A stretch of 64,000 nt of DNA from Streptomyces sp. QL37 (GTDB taxonomy: Bacteria; Actinomycetota; Actinomycetes; Streptomycetales; Streptomycetaceae). Within the stretch, counting starts at the first letter, position 1, and each line of letters opens with the position of its first letter. Position numbers and translations under genes: made by a program. The notes beneath the pieces are model-generated. The model did not search any database. It saw only the letters and a program-made list of their open reading frames with translations, and was not told the DNA's origin. Shown here in pieces: positions 51,399-63,400 of the stretch. The stretch covers positions 1,674,001-1,738,000 of the forward strand of contig NZ_PTJS01000001.1 in assembly GCF_002941025.1 (NCBI RefSeq). Direction: 5' to 3'.

Positions 51399-54182
51399 TT
51401 GCGCCTTTACGACCGCTCCAAAGAATTACACATACTTAACGAAGCGTTTACCGAGAGCACTCGAAGATCCGGGCGGTTCGTGATAGTCACGGGCGGTCCC
51501 GGTTCCGGGAAGACCCAGCTTCTGCACGAATTCCTGGCGGCTGCGGGCCGCTCGGGCGCACACATACTCCAGGGCACGGCACACCCGGCCGAGCGTGACC
51601 GGCCGATGAGCCTGTTGCGGCAATTGCTGCGCAACGGTGAGGTGCTGCCCGTTCCGTCGGACCCCGCTCGTCCGGCGGGCAGGCGTACGGAGCCTCTCCC
51701 CCGGAATTCCGAGCACCGGGGCGACACGCGATCAGACGATCCGGACAACGCGACGACGGAGACACTGCTGCGGCTCGCGGACGGTGAACGCCCCCTGGTG
51801 GTGGCCGTCGACGACGCCCATCTCATGGACGAGGCCTCGCTGGGCGCCGTCGTCCGCCTGCTCGACAGGAGCCGCTTCCGGCCCGTCCTCGTGGTGTGCG
51901 CCACATCCGGGCACCCGGGCACCGGACACTCCGCCTCCCACGCCGGACTGATCCGCCGGCCGCACCGCCGGGCCCGGCTCGGCCCCCTGTCGGAGCGGGG
52001 CGTCGGCGAACTGATCAGCGCCCAGTCGACAGCCGCCCGGTCCGCCGGGGTGGGCCGCGCCTTCCACCGGGCCACGGCGGGCAACCCCCTGCTGGTGCAC
52101 GCCCTGCTGGACGACAGCACCCGCCTCGGCCACGACATGGACCGCCCCCTCGCCAGCACCGCCTACCGTCAGGCGGTGCTGTCACTCGTGCACCGCGGGG
52201 AACCGCGCCACATACGGGTGATCCGGGCGCTCGCCGCCCTCGGCGCACCGGCTTCCGCCTACATCCTGGGGGAGCTGGCCGACACCACGCCCGCCGGTGT
52301 CGAGGAGGCCGTCGAGGCCCTCGGCTCCGTGGGGCTGCTCGACGGCCACGTCTTCCGGCTGCCGGCCGCGGCGACGGCGGTGCTCGAGGACATGGACGCC
52401 ACCGCGCGTGCCGCGCTGCACGGACGCATCGCCGACCTGCTGTACCGCAGCGGCGCGCCGGTGGGCGACGTGGCCCGGCACCTGCGCGCCGCCGACCGGG
52501 TCCCGCAGCCGTGGGGCCCTGGCGTGCTGCGCGCCGCCTCGGAGCAGGCCCTGGCCGCGGACGACGTGGAACTGTGCTGCGGTTACCTGAATCTGATGCT
52601 GCGCGACTGCGCCGACCCGCAGGAGCGCAACGCCCTGTCCGCCGCCCTCGCCCGAGCGGAGTGGCGGGTGAACCCCGCGGCCGCGGGCGCCCACCTGGAG
52701 CCGCTGCGCCGGCCCGCGCTGGACGGCGAGCTGAGCATGCGCGACACCGCCACCGTCCTGCGGCACATGCTGTGGCAGGGCGACACCGAACTGGCCGCCG
52801 AGACCGTCGCCACACTGGTGCCCGCGCACTCCCCCGGTGACGCGCAGATCCTCCTCGAGGTCGAGTTCGTACGGCAGTGGTTCTACGGCGTCGCGCTGCC
52901 CGCACGGAGCCCGCGGGGCGCCGGTGGCGACCCGCGCCGGCGGACTCCCGCCGACCGGTACGGCGGGCTTGCCGCGCAGGTGGCGGTCCTGGTCGGCGGT
53001 GTCGCGACGGACGACTCCGCCGCGGCCGTGGCCCAGGCGCTGCAGGGCCGCAAACTCGACCACCTCAACCTGGAACTGGTGGCGATGGCGCTCCTCGCGA
53101 TCGCCCACGCCGACCGGCCCGCGGTCGCCGCCGAAGCCTGCGACGCCCTGCTGGAGTCCTCGGTCGAGCGCCGGGCGACCACGTGGCAGGCAGTGCTCGG
53201 CAGCGTACGGGCGGAGATCGCGCTGCTCCGCGGCGACATGACCACCGCGGCCGAGGGCGCCGACAGAGCGCTGAGCAGCCTGCACGACGGAAGCTGGGGA
53301 GTCCTCGCCGGGCTCCCGCTGTCGACGGCGATCTTCGCCCACACCGCCATGGGCGCCTACGACGAGGCCGAGCGGGTGCTCAAACGGGACGTCCCCGAGC
53401 CGATGTTCCGCACCGTCTTCGGCATCCAGTACCTGCGGGCCCGCGGACACCACTACCTCGTCACGGACCGGCCGTTCGCCGCGCTCAACGACTTCGAGAC
53501 GTGCAGCAGCCTGATGCGGCAGGGGAACTCCAGCCTTCAGAAGGGCATTCCCTGGCGCTCCGACCTGGCCCTGGCCAATCTCCGGATCGGCAAGGCCCGC
53601 ACCGCCCGGGAGTGCGCCGAGGAGCAGCTGCGGCTGCCCGGCGGTCACAGCTCCCGCGCGCGGGCGATGGCGTTACGGATGCTGGCCGCCACGAGCAAGC
53701 CGCACCGCCGGGCCTTGCTGCTGCGGGAGGCGATCGACCTGCTCAAGCTCTGCGGCGACCAGCACACCCTCTCCCAGGCCTACGCCGATCTCTCCGCGGC
53801 GCACTACGAACTGGGCGAGTACGCCCGTGCCCGGCTGGTCGCCCGCCAGGCGGCCCTGGAGGCGGAGGCGTGCAGCGTCGACTCACCGGTCGACGCACAT
53901 CTGCTGGAGGACCCCGGCCAGTCCGAGGGATCCGAGGCGGAGGGCTCGGCCATCCTGAGCGACGCGGAGTGCAGGGTCGCGGGTCTCGCCGCGCTGGGGT
54001 ACACCAACCGCGAGATCAGTGGCCGGCTGCACGTCACGATCAGCACGGTGGAACAGCATCTCACCAGGGTCTACCGCAAGTTGCACGTGGCCAGCCGGGC
54101 CGAACTGCCGCCGAAGATGCTGGAGCACCGCATCCCGAAACTTTCCGACCGATGGGCGGCCAGCCACTCCTCGGCGGGCTGA
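51399..54182 (+). CDS. LAL-family LuxR transcriptional activator (pathway-specific)
   Basis: A 927-aa large ATP-binding LuxR regulator. Walker A GGPGSGKT (32-39), Walker B PLVVAVDDAH (about 132-141), a long TPR-like middle, and a C-terminal LuxR HTH (about 852-900: LSDAECRVAGLAALGYTNREISGRLHVTISTVEQHLTRVYRKL). Start: TTG at 51399 has AGGGGG 6 nt upstream and begins RLYDRSKELHIL, the usual LAL N-terminus; the open frame back to 51117 does not look coding. Codon 10 (51426-51428) and codon 759 (53673-53675) are TTA, the rare Leu codon read by the bldA tRNA, so translation should depend on development. It sits between PKS genes A and B, divergent from B and convergent with A. Members of this family activate macrolide and polyene clusters. 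Confidence 0.93.
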   Translation: MRLYDRSKELHILNEAFTESTRRSGRFVIVTGGPGSGKTQLLHEFLAAAGRSGAHILQGTAHPAERDRPMSLLRQLLRNGEVLPVPSDPARPAGRRTEPLPRNSEHRGDTRSDDPDNATTETLLRLADGERPLVVAVDDAHLMDEASLGAVVRLLDRSRFRPVLVVCATSGHPGTGHSASHAGLIRRPHRRARLGPLSERGVGELISAQSTAARSAGVGRAFHRATAGNPLLVHALLDDSTRLGHDMDRPLASTAYRQAVLSLVHRGEPRHIRVIRALAALGAPASAYILGELADTTPAGVEEAVEALGSVGLLDGHVFRLPAAATAVLEDMDATARAALHGRIADLLYRSGAPVGDVARHLRAADRVPQPWGPGVLRAASEQALAADDVELCCGYLNLMLRDCADPQERNALSAALARAEWRVNPAAAGAHLEPLRRPALDGELSMRDTATVLRHMLWQGDTELAAETVATLVPAHSPGDAQILLEVEFVRQWFYGVALPARSPRGAGGDPRRRTPADRYGGLAAQVAVLVGGVATDDSAAAVAQALQGRKLDHLNLELVAMALLAIAHADRPAVAAEACDALLESSVERRATTWQAVLGSVRAEIALLRGDMTTAAEGADRALSSLHDGSWGVLAGLPLSTAIFAHTAMGAYDEAERVLKRDVPEPMFRTVFGIQYLRARGHHYLVTDRPFAALNDFETCSSLMRQGNSSLQKGIPWRSDLALANLRIGKARTARECAEEQLRLPGGHSSRARAMALRMLAATSKPHRRALLLREAIDLLKLCGDQHTLSQAYADLSAAHYELGEYARARLVARQAALEAEACSVDSPVDAHLLEDPGQSEGSEAEGSAILSDAECRVAGLAALGYTNREISGRLHVTISTVEQHLTRVYRKLHVASRAELPPKMLEHRIPKLSDRWAASHSSAG

Positions 54183-54210
54183 CCTACGGCGCACCTCTCC
54201 GCACCGCACC

Positions 54211-54247
54211 GCCCCCTCCACGGGTCCCCACGGGCCCCGGAGGGGGC
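54211..54247 (+). terminator. terminator of the LAL gene
   Basis: GCCCCCTCC (54211-54219) / GGAGGGGGC (54239-54247), perfect 9-bp stem, 19-nt loop, 28 nt past the stop. Confidence 0.6.
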
Positions 54248-54276
54248 TCCGTTCTGCCCACCCGGTCCCGCCCGGA

Positions 54277-54306
54277 CAAGGGCAAGGGCAAGGGCAAGGG
54301 CAAGGA
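54277..54306. repeat. CAAGGG hexanucleotide tandem repeat
   Basis: Four perfect CAAGGG units and a fifth ending in A, in the convergent intergenic region. Likely slippage product, useful as a strain marker. Confidence 0.85.
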
Positions 54307-54373
54307 CGGGTGCCGGGACAGGCGCCCCGCACCTGCACCGGTGACGAACAGACGCGTCGTGCGGGGACGGGGC

Positions 54374-54418
54374 ACGGGTGAGCCCGGGGCGCGGTACACG
54401 CGCCCCGGGCTCACCCGT
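54374..54418 (-). terminator. very strong terminator of PKS A
   Basis: Perfect 20-bp stem ACGGGTGAGCCCGGGGCGCG with its complement and a 5-nt loop GTACA, starting 17 nt past the PKS A stop. It blocks read-through from gene A into the antisense of the LAL gene. Confidence 0.85.
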
Positions 54419-54434
54419 CCGTGCGTCCGGCGGT

Positions 54435-57400
54435 TCAGCCGAAGCTGCCGAGTTCGCCGTCGAGGATGCCGAAGAGCTCGTCGGCCGTGGCCGCTTCCAG
54501 CCCCTTCTCCCCGGTCTCGCCGGGCTTCCCGGGTTCCGGCCACTGCGCCGATCCGTCCCACCTGGCGGTGAGGGACCTGAGCCGCGCGGCCACCCGGGCA
54601 CGGCGCTCGTCGTCGAGCCCGTCGGAGCCGAGCACCGTACCCAGCAGCGTCTCCAGGCGTACCACCTCCGCCTCTACGTCGACGAGCTCCTCGTCGGTCC
54701 CGGCCCCGCCCAGTTCCTCGAACAGGTGATGGGCGAGGGCCTCGGAGGTCGGGTAGTCGAAGGTGAGGGTGGTGGAGAGCCGCAGGCCCGTCTCGGCGCT
54801 CAGGCGGTTGCGCAGCTCCAGTGCGGCGAGCGAGTCCACGCCGAGGTCGCCCAGCGGACGTTCGGCGTCGACGGCGCCCGCGGAACCGTGTCCGAGGACA
54901 TCGGCCACGTGCCCGCACACCGTGTCGACCAGCAGCCGCCTGCCGTCCGCGGCGCCGAGCACGGCCAGCCGCCGCGCCAACGGCTCCGGCTCCTCCGGGG
55001 CGGCCTCCACCGCCCGGACGGCCCGGCGGGCCGGCGCCGACGCCGGTTCCAGGGCGCGGACCAGGGCCGGGGCGTCCTCGGTGACCTGGACGCGGATCGG
55101 CAGCAGCGACGGTTCGCCGGTGGCCAGGGCCCGGTCGAACAGCGTCAGCGCCCGGTCGGCGGGCAGCGGCAGGATGCCGTCACGGGCCAGCCTGCGCATC
55201 TCGGCCTCACCGAGGCCGGCCGCCATGCCGTCGCCGGTGTCCCACAGCCCCCAGCCCAGTGACAGGGCGGGCAGCCCCTCCGCCCGCCGCCGGGCGGCGA
55301 GGGCGTCGAGGAAGGCGTTGCCCGCCGCGTAGTTGGCCTGACCCGCCGCTCCCAGCGTGCCGGCGGCGGAGGAGAAGAGGACGAAGGCGGCCAGGTCCAG
55401 GTCGCGGGTGAGTTCGTGCAGGTGCCAGGCGGCATCGGTCTTGGGCCGCATCACCGTCTCCGTGCGCGTTGCGGTGAGGTCGGTGAGCAGACCGTCGTCC
55501 AGGACGCCGGCCGCGTGCACGACGGCGGTCAGCGGGTGGGCTTCGGGAACGGAGGCCAGCAGCTCGGCCAGCGCGGCGCGGTCGGTGGTGTCGCAGGCGG
55601 CGAAGGTGATCCGCGCGCCGGAGGCGACGGCCTCCTCGTGCTCTCGCGCGTCCGGTGTCCGGCCGCCGCGGCCGACCAGCAGCAGGTGCCGGACGCCGTG
55701 GTGCTCGGCCAGGTGCCGGGCCACCAGGCGGCCGAGACTGCCGGTGCCGCCGGTGATGAGGACGGTGCCCCCGGGGTTCAGCGGGATGGCCGGCCCGGTC
55801 CGGGCCCCGTCGGCCCGGGTCAGCTCCGGTGTGTACACCGTGCCCCCGCGCAGGGCGAGTTCGGGTGCTCCGGTAGCGACGGCGGCCGCCAGGACGGCGG
55901 CCGACGCGGCGTCACCGTCGGTGTCGGCCAGCACGAACCGGCCGGGGTGCTCGACGGCGGCGGACCGGACCATGCCCCAGATGACGGCCTGGGCCGGGTC
56001 CGGCACCCCGTCGGGGGCGACGGCGACCGCGGACCGGGTGACGACCACCAGGGGGGCGCCGTCCGCCGGTTCGGCCAGGTGTTCCTGGAGCGCTGCGAGG
56101 GTGCGCACGGCGGTGCCGCGGGCGCGGGCCGGCAGGTCGCCGTCCGTGGCGTCGTCCAGGGTCACGGTCAGGGTGCGGGGCTCGGCGGTCACCCCGTCCG
56201 CGGTCACGTCCGCCGGGGTCCAGCGCAGGGCGAACAGGTCGCCGGAGGCGGGCGCGGCCGCGTTCAGCTGCTCGGCCGTCACCTGGCGGACGCGCAGCGA
56301 CGCCGCCTCGGCGACCGGTGCGCCCGAGGCGTCGTACAGCCCCAGGGTCATGTGGTCCGTGCCGTGCGGGGTGAGCCGCAGTCTCAGGGCCGTGGCACCG
56401 GTGGCGTGCAGGGTGACCCCCTCCCAGGCGAAGGGCAGGGTCATGACGGTCGGGTCCTGGCCGTCCAGCAGGTCGATGGCGTGCAGCGCCGAGTCGAGGA
56501 GCGCGGGGTGCAGTCCGAATCCGTCGGCCGCTTCGGCGTCGGGAAGGACGAGTTCGGCGCAGACCTCGTCGCCGAGCCGCCAGGCGGCGCGCAGGCAGCG
56601 GAACAGCGGGCCGTAGCCGTACCCCTGCTCGGCGAGGTGGTCGTACAGTCCGCTCACCTCGACGGGGACGGCACCCTCCGGCGGCCAGACGCCGACGGGG
56701 GCCGGCTCGGGCGCGGTCCGTGGGGTGAGGACGCCGGTGGCGTGGCGGGTCCAGTCGCCGCCGGTGCCCTCGGGCCGGGCGTGCACGGCCAGTTGCCTGC
56801 GCCCGTCGGCGTCGGGAGCCGCGGCGGTGACCTGGAGGTGCACGGAACCGCGCGTGGGAAGAACCAGCGGCCGTTCCAGGGTGATCTCCTCCACGTGCGG
56901 GCAGCCGGCGCGGTCGCCGGCCTGGAGGGCGAGTTCCACGAAGGCGCTGCCGGGCACCAGGACGACTCCCGCGACGGCGTGGTCGGCCAGCCAGGGGTGG
57001 GTGGCCAGGGAGAGGCGGCCGGTCAGCGCGAGGGTACCGGCGGCGGCCAGGGTGAGGGCGGCGCCGAGCATCGGGTGCCCGGCGGCCGTCTGGCCGAGCC
57101 CGCCGGCGTCGGTGGCCGCCCCGGGCCCGTCGTCCAGCCACAGCCGCTGCCGCTGGAAGGCGTACGTCGGCAGGTCGACACGCCGGGCGTCGGTGCCCGC
57201 GTGAATCCGCTGCCAGTCGACGGGCACCCCTCGGACGTGAGCGGCGGCGACGAGCGCGGCGAGCGTCATCTCCTCGTCGCGCTCGCGGCGCAGGGCCGGT
57301 ACGAACACCGACCGTTCCGGGTCGGCTAGGGCGTGCGTGCCCATGGCCGACAGGACGGCGTCGGGGCCCAGTTCGAGGAAGGTGCGGACGCCGTCGTCCT

Positions 57401-60400
57401 CCAGGGCCCGGATCACGTCACCGAAGCGGACCGCCTCCCTGACGTGACGCACCCAGTACTCGGGCGAGCACAGCTCGTCCTCGGTGGCGTACGTGCCCGT
57501 GACGTCGGAGACGACGGGGATCGTGGGCGCGGCGTAGCTCAGTTCGCGAGCGGCCTTCTCGAACTCGGCGAGCATCGGTTCCATCATGGGCGAGTGGAAG
57601 GCGTGGCTGACCTTCAGCCGCTTGGTGCGGCGGACGGCGAAGGCGGCGGCGACCGCGTCCACGGCTGCGCGCGTACCGGAGACCACGACCGCGCGCGGGC
57701 CGTTGACGGCGGCCAGGGAGACGTCGGGGCCGAGATGCGGCAGCACCTCGGCCTCGGTGGCGTCCACGGCGAGCATGGCGCCACCGGCGGGCAGGGCCTG
57801 CATGAGCCGGCCACGGGCGGTGACCAGCCGGGCCGCGTCCGCGAGGTCCCAGACCCCGGCGACGTGAGCGGCGGTCAGTTCGCCGATGGAGTGGCCGGCC
57901 AGCCGGTCAGGACGGATGCCGTAGGACTCCAGAAGGCGGTACAGGGCCGTCTCCACCGCGAACAGGGCGCTCTGGGTGTAGAGCGTGTGATCGAGCGACC
58001 CGGCCGCGTCGGTACCCGGCTCGGCCCACATGACCTCGCGCAGCGGGCGGTCCAGGTGGGCGTCCAGGGCCTCGCACACCTCGTCCAGGGCCCGCCGGAA
58101 GGCGGGGTGGGCGTCGTACAGGCCGCGGCCCATGCCGGCCCGCTGGGCGCCCTGCCCGGTGAACAGGAAGGCGGTGCGGCCGGCGACCGGCCGGCCGCGC
58201 ACGACGGTGTCGACGGTGGCGCCGTCGGCCAGCGCGGCCAGGCCCGCCAGCAGTTCGTCCCGGTCACGGGCGACGACCGCGCCCCGGTGAGTGAGTGCGG
58301 CACGGCCCGTGGAGAGGGAGTGGACGAGGTCGGTGATCCGCTCGTCGGCTACGGAGCACAGCCGGTCCGCCTGGTCGGCCAATGCCGCGGGGGTGGCCCC
58401 GGAGACCACCACGGGGAGCAGGGGAGCGGCTTCGGTACCGGGCGAGGTGTCCGCGCTGTCGTCGTCGGGTGCCTCCTCCAGGATCACATGCGCGTTCGTA
58501 CCACTGATCCCGAACGACGACACCCCCGCACGACGCACCCGCTCACCCCGCACCCACGGACGCGCCTCCTCCAACAACCGCACCCGCCCCGCACCCCACT
58601 CCACCTTCCGCGACGGCTCACCCACATGCAACGTCCGCGGCAACACCCCCTCCCCCAACGCCAACACCATCTTCATCACACCCGCCACACCCGCAGCCGC
58701 CTGCGTATGCCCGATGTTCGACTTCACCGACCCCAACCACAACGGACGCCCCTCCGACCGATCCTGACCATACGCAGCCAACAACGCCTGCGCCTCGATC
58801 GGATCACCCAACTCCGTCCCCGTACCGTGCGCCTCCACCACATCCACATCACCCGCCGACACACCCGCCGACACCAACGCCTGCCGCAACACCCGCTGCT
58901 GCGACGGACCATTCGGCGCCGTCAGACCATTCGACGCACCATCCTGATTCACCGCACTACCCCGCACCACGGCCAACACCCGATGCCCAAGACGCCGCGC
59001 ATCCGACAACCGCTCCAACACCAGCACACCGGCGCCCTCCGACAGGGCCGTGCCGTCGGCCTCCTCGGCGAAGGACTTGACGCGGCCGTCCGCGGCGAGA
59101 TTGCGCTGCCTGCTGAAGTCGACGAAGGTGTCGACGGTCGACATGACGGAGACTCCGCCGGCCATCGCCAGGGTGCACTCGCCCCGCCGCAGCGCCTGCG
59201 CGGCGAGGTGCAGCGCGACCAGGGACGAGGAGCACGCGGTGTCGACGGTGAGGGCCGGGCCCTCCAGGCCGAGGGCGTAGGCGACCCGGCCCGAGACGAC
59301 GCTGGCGAGGCTTCCGTTGCCGAGGTAGTCGCGGACGGCCTCGGGGACGTCGCGCAGCCGGCTGCCGTAGTCGTGGTACATGACGCCGGCGAACACCCCG
59401 GTGCGACTGCCGCGCACACTGTGCGGGTCGATGCCCGCGCGCTCCAGCGCCTCCCAGGAGGTCTCCAGCAGAAGCCGCTGCTGCGGGTCCATGGCGAGGG
59501 CCTCGCGGGGGCCGATGCCGAAGAAGTCGTGGTCGAAGTCGGCGGCGTCGTACAGGAATCCGCCCGAGCGGGTGCTGCAGTGGCCGGGCTTGCCGGGTTC
59601 CGGGTCGTACAGGGTGTCCAGGTCCCATCCCCGGTCGTCCGGGAAGTCGCCGATGCCGTCCGCGCCGTCGGCGAGCAGCCGCCAGAACTCCTCGGGTGTG
59701 GTGACACCGCCGGGGTAGCGGCAGGCCATGCCGACGATCGCCACGGGCTCGTCCGCCGCGGGTGCCGTCTCCGGCACCACGGCCCCGGGGGCGTCCCCGG
59801 CGTCGGCGCCGAGGAGTTCCGTCCTCAGATACCTCACCAGGGCGTCGGCGTCGGGGTGGTCGAAGACGAGGGTGGCGGGCAGCCGCAGGCCGACGGCGCC
59901 GCCCAGACGGTTGCGCAGTTCGACCGCGGTCAGCGAGTCGAACCCGGCCTCACGGAAGGAGCGGCGCGGGTCGAGCACCATGTCCGCACCGTGACCGAGG
60001 ACCGCGGCCACCTGTGTACGGATCAACTCCGACAGCTCCGCGTCCTGTTCGGCGCGTCCCAGGGCGGCCAGCCGGTCGGCGAGCGAGGACCCGGCGGTCC
60101 GGGCGGCGGCGGCCCGGCGGGCGGGAGCGGGCACCAGACCGCGCAGCAGGGCCGGGACACCGTCGGCGCCGCGCAGAGCACGCAGGTCCAGGCCGATGGG
60201 CAGCAGCAGATGTTCGTCGGCGGCGAGCGCGGCGTCGAGCAGCCGCAGTCCCTCCTCGGTGGGCAGGGGCCGGACTCCCGCACGCGTCATGCGCTCGACG
60301 TCGGCGTCGGTGAGGTGGGCGGTCATGCCGGTGCGCTGCTCCCAGAAGCCCCAGGCGAGCGAGAGCCCCGGCAGCCCCAGGGAGCCGCGGTGCGCGGCGA

Positions 60401-63400
60401 GGGCGTCGAGGAACGCGTTCGCGGCGGCGTATCCGGACTGTCCGGCTCCGTCGACGGTGCCGGCGGCCGAGGAGAACAGCACGAACGCCGCGAGGTCCAT
60501 GTCCCGGGTGAGTTCGTGCAGGTTCCAGGCCGCGTCCGCCTTCGGCCGGAGCACGGCGTCCAGGCGCTCGGGGGTCTGGTCCGTGACCAGTCCGTCGTCG
60601 AGAACGCCGGCGAGGTGCACCACGGCGGTCAGGGGGTGCGCGGCGGGCACGTCGGCCAGGAGTGCGGCCAGGTCGTCGCGCTCGGCGGCGTCGCACCGGG
60701 CGACGACGACCTGGACGCCGGACTCGGCGAGGTCGGCGAAGTCGTCCGCCGAGGTGCCGCTGCGCCCGGCCAGGACCAGACGGCGCACGCCGTGTCCGGT
60801 GGCGAGGTGCCGGGCGACCACGGCGCCGAGCACGCCGGTGCCGCCGGTGATCAGTACGGTGCCGTCGGGATCGAGCGTGGCGGCGCTCCCGCGTACGTCG
60901 GCGCGGGCCAGCCGGGGCACCCGGACGGTGTCGCCCCGCAGGGCCAGTTGCGGCTCGCCGCTCGCGGCGGCGGCGCGCACGGCGGCGGCGATCCGGTCGT
61001 CGTCCGCCGTCCCGGGGGCGGTGTCCACGAGGACGATGCGGTCGGGGTGTTCGCCCTGGGCGGCGCGGGCGAGGCCCCAGACGGCGGCGCCCGCCAGGTC
61101 GACGGGTCCCTCCTCACCGGTGGTGACCGCGCCGCAGGTGAGGACCAGCAGGCGGGCCTCGGCGGTCCGCTCGTCCGCCAGCCAGTCCTTCAGGGCGGTC
61201 AGGACCCGTCCGGTCGCCTCGCGCACCGATGCCGCCGGGTCTTCGCCGCCGGCCACCGGCAGTACCACCCAGTCGGGCAGCGGTGCGAGCTCGGCCGTGC
61301 CGCCCTCCGCCAGGACGGCGTGGGCGGGGGCCGCGGCATCCGGTACGGGCACCACGGGCCAGTCCAGCCGGTACAGGTCGTCGGCGCGGACCGGGGAGGC
61401 CAGCGCTCCGCCGTCGACCGGTCGGGAGACCAAGGCCTCGACGGCGGCGACCGGGGCACCGGTGGGGTCGGCCAGTTCCAGGGAGAGCGTGTCGCCGCCG
61501 CGGAGGCGGACCCGCAGGGCGGTGGCCCCGGCCGCGTACAGCGACACACCGGTCCAGGCGAACGGCAGCCGGGCCGTCTCCTGGCCGTGCGCGCCGAGGC
61601 CGTCGGCGTGCAGGGCGGCGTCGAAGAGAGCGGGGTGCAGACCGAAGCCGCCCGCCTCGGTGGGCAGTTCGACCTCGGCGTACGTCTCCTCGCCGCGGCG
61701 CCAGGCCGCGCGCAGGCCCTGGAAGGCCGGCCCGTAGTCGTAGCCGAGGGCCGCCAGTTCGGTGTAGGCGTCGTCCACCGGGACCGGTACGGCGCCGGGG
61801 GGCGGCCAGGCCGCGAGGTCGAAGGCGGGCGGCGCGGACTGCGGTGCGAGGAGGCCCGAGGCGTTCTGGGTCCAGGCGGCCTCGTCGGCGCTCTCGGGGC
61901 GGGAGTGGACGGTCACCGCGCGGTGCCCCTGGCCGTCGGCTGCGGCCACGTGGAGCTGGAGCTGGACGGCGCCCCGCTCGGGCAGCAGCAGGGGTGCCTG
62001 CAGGGTGAGTTCGGTGACGTGTCCGCAGCCGAGGTCGTGGCCGGCGCTCAGCGCCAGCTCGACCAGAGCGGTGCCGGGCAGCAGGGTGGTGCCGGAGACC
62101 GCGTGGTCGGCCAGCCAGGGCGTGGTGGACAGCGAGAGCCGGCCGGTGAACAGCGTGCCGCCGCCGGCGACCGGGACGGCCGCGCCCAGCAGCGGGTGGC
62201 CGGCGCTCCGGAGACCCGCGGCGGTGACGTCGCCGGCGGCCGCGGACCGGCCGAGCCAGTAGCGCTCACGTTGGAAGGCGTAGGTGGGCAGGTCCGCGGT
62301 CCGCACCTGCGTCCCGGCGAACACCGGGGACCAGTCGACCGGGACGCCGGCCACGAACGCCTCGCCCAGCGAGGTGAGCAGACGTCCGGCACCTCCGTCG
62401 TCACGGCGCAGCGAGCCGAGGCCGGTGACGGCCGCGTCGGCGGCGTCGGCGGTCTCCTCGATGCTGTTGAGCAGGACCGGATGCGGACTGCACTCGACGA
62501 ACACCCCGTAGCCTGCGGCCAGCAGGGTCCGGGTGGTCGGCTCGAACAGGACGCTCCGGCGCAGGTTGGTGTACCAGTAATCGGCGTCCAGCGTGGTGGT
62601 GTCCAGCACGCTGTTGGTGACGGTGGAGTAGAAGGGCACGTCGGCGGGGCGCGCTCGTACGTCCGCGAGGTCCGTGAGGAGCCGTTCGCGGATGGACTCG
62701 ACGTGGGCGCAGTGCGAGGCGTAGTCCACCGGCAGCCGTTTGGCGCGTCCGCCGTCGGCGACGATCGTCTCGCGCAGGGCGTCGAGGGCGTCGGCGTCCC
62801 CGGAGAGCACCACCGAGGAGGCGCCGTTGACCGCGGCCACGGCGACCCGCCCGTCGTGGGCGGCGACGAGCTCGCGTGCCCGGGACTCGGGCAGGGCCAC
62901 CGACATCATGCCGCCCTGGCCGGAGAGCGCCTCGGCGATCGCCTGGCTGCGCAGGGCCACGACGCGGGCCCCGTCGGAGAGACTGAGCGCGCCTGCCACG
63001 CAGGCAGCGGCGATCTCTCCCTGGGAGTGGCCGATGACGGCGGCGGGACGCACACCGTGCGCACGCCACACCTCGGCCAGCGACACCATGATCGCCCACA
63101 GGGCGGGCTGCACGACGTCCACCCGTTCCAGCGGGCGGCGTTCGCGCACGGTCCCGAGGAGATCCCAGTCGGTGAAGGGCGCGAGGGCCTCGGCGCAGTC
63201 GGCCATGGTGGCGGCGAACACCGGGGAGGCGTCCAGCAGGTCGGCTGCCATGCCTGCCCACTGGGAGCCCTGCCCGGGGAAGACGAACGCGATGCGGGAC
63301 TCCCCCGCCGGTGCGCCGCGCACCACGCCGGTCGCCGGGTCGCTCTCGGCCAGGGCGGTGAGGTCGGCGGTCACCGCGGCCAGGTCCGCACCGACGACGA

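Noticed and set aside
54277..54306. CAAGGG array as a CRISPR or regulatory repeat
   Set aside because: Units are 6 bp with no spacers; this is a simple tandem repeat. No CRISPR array, tRNA or rRNA was found anywhere in the window.
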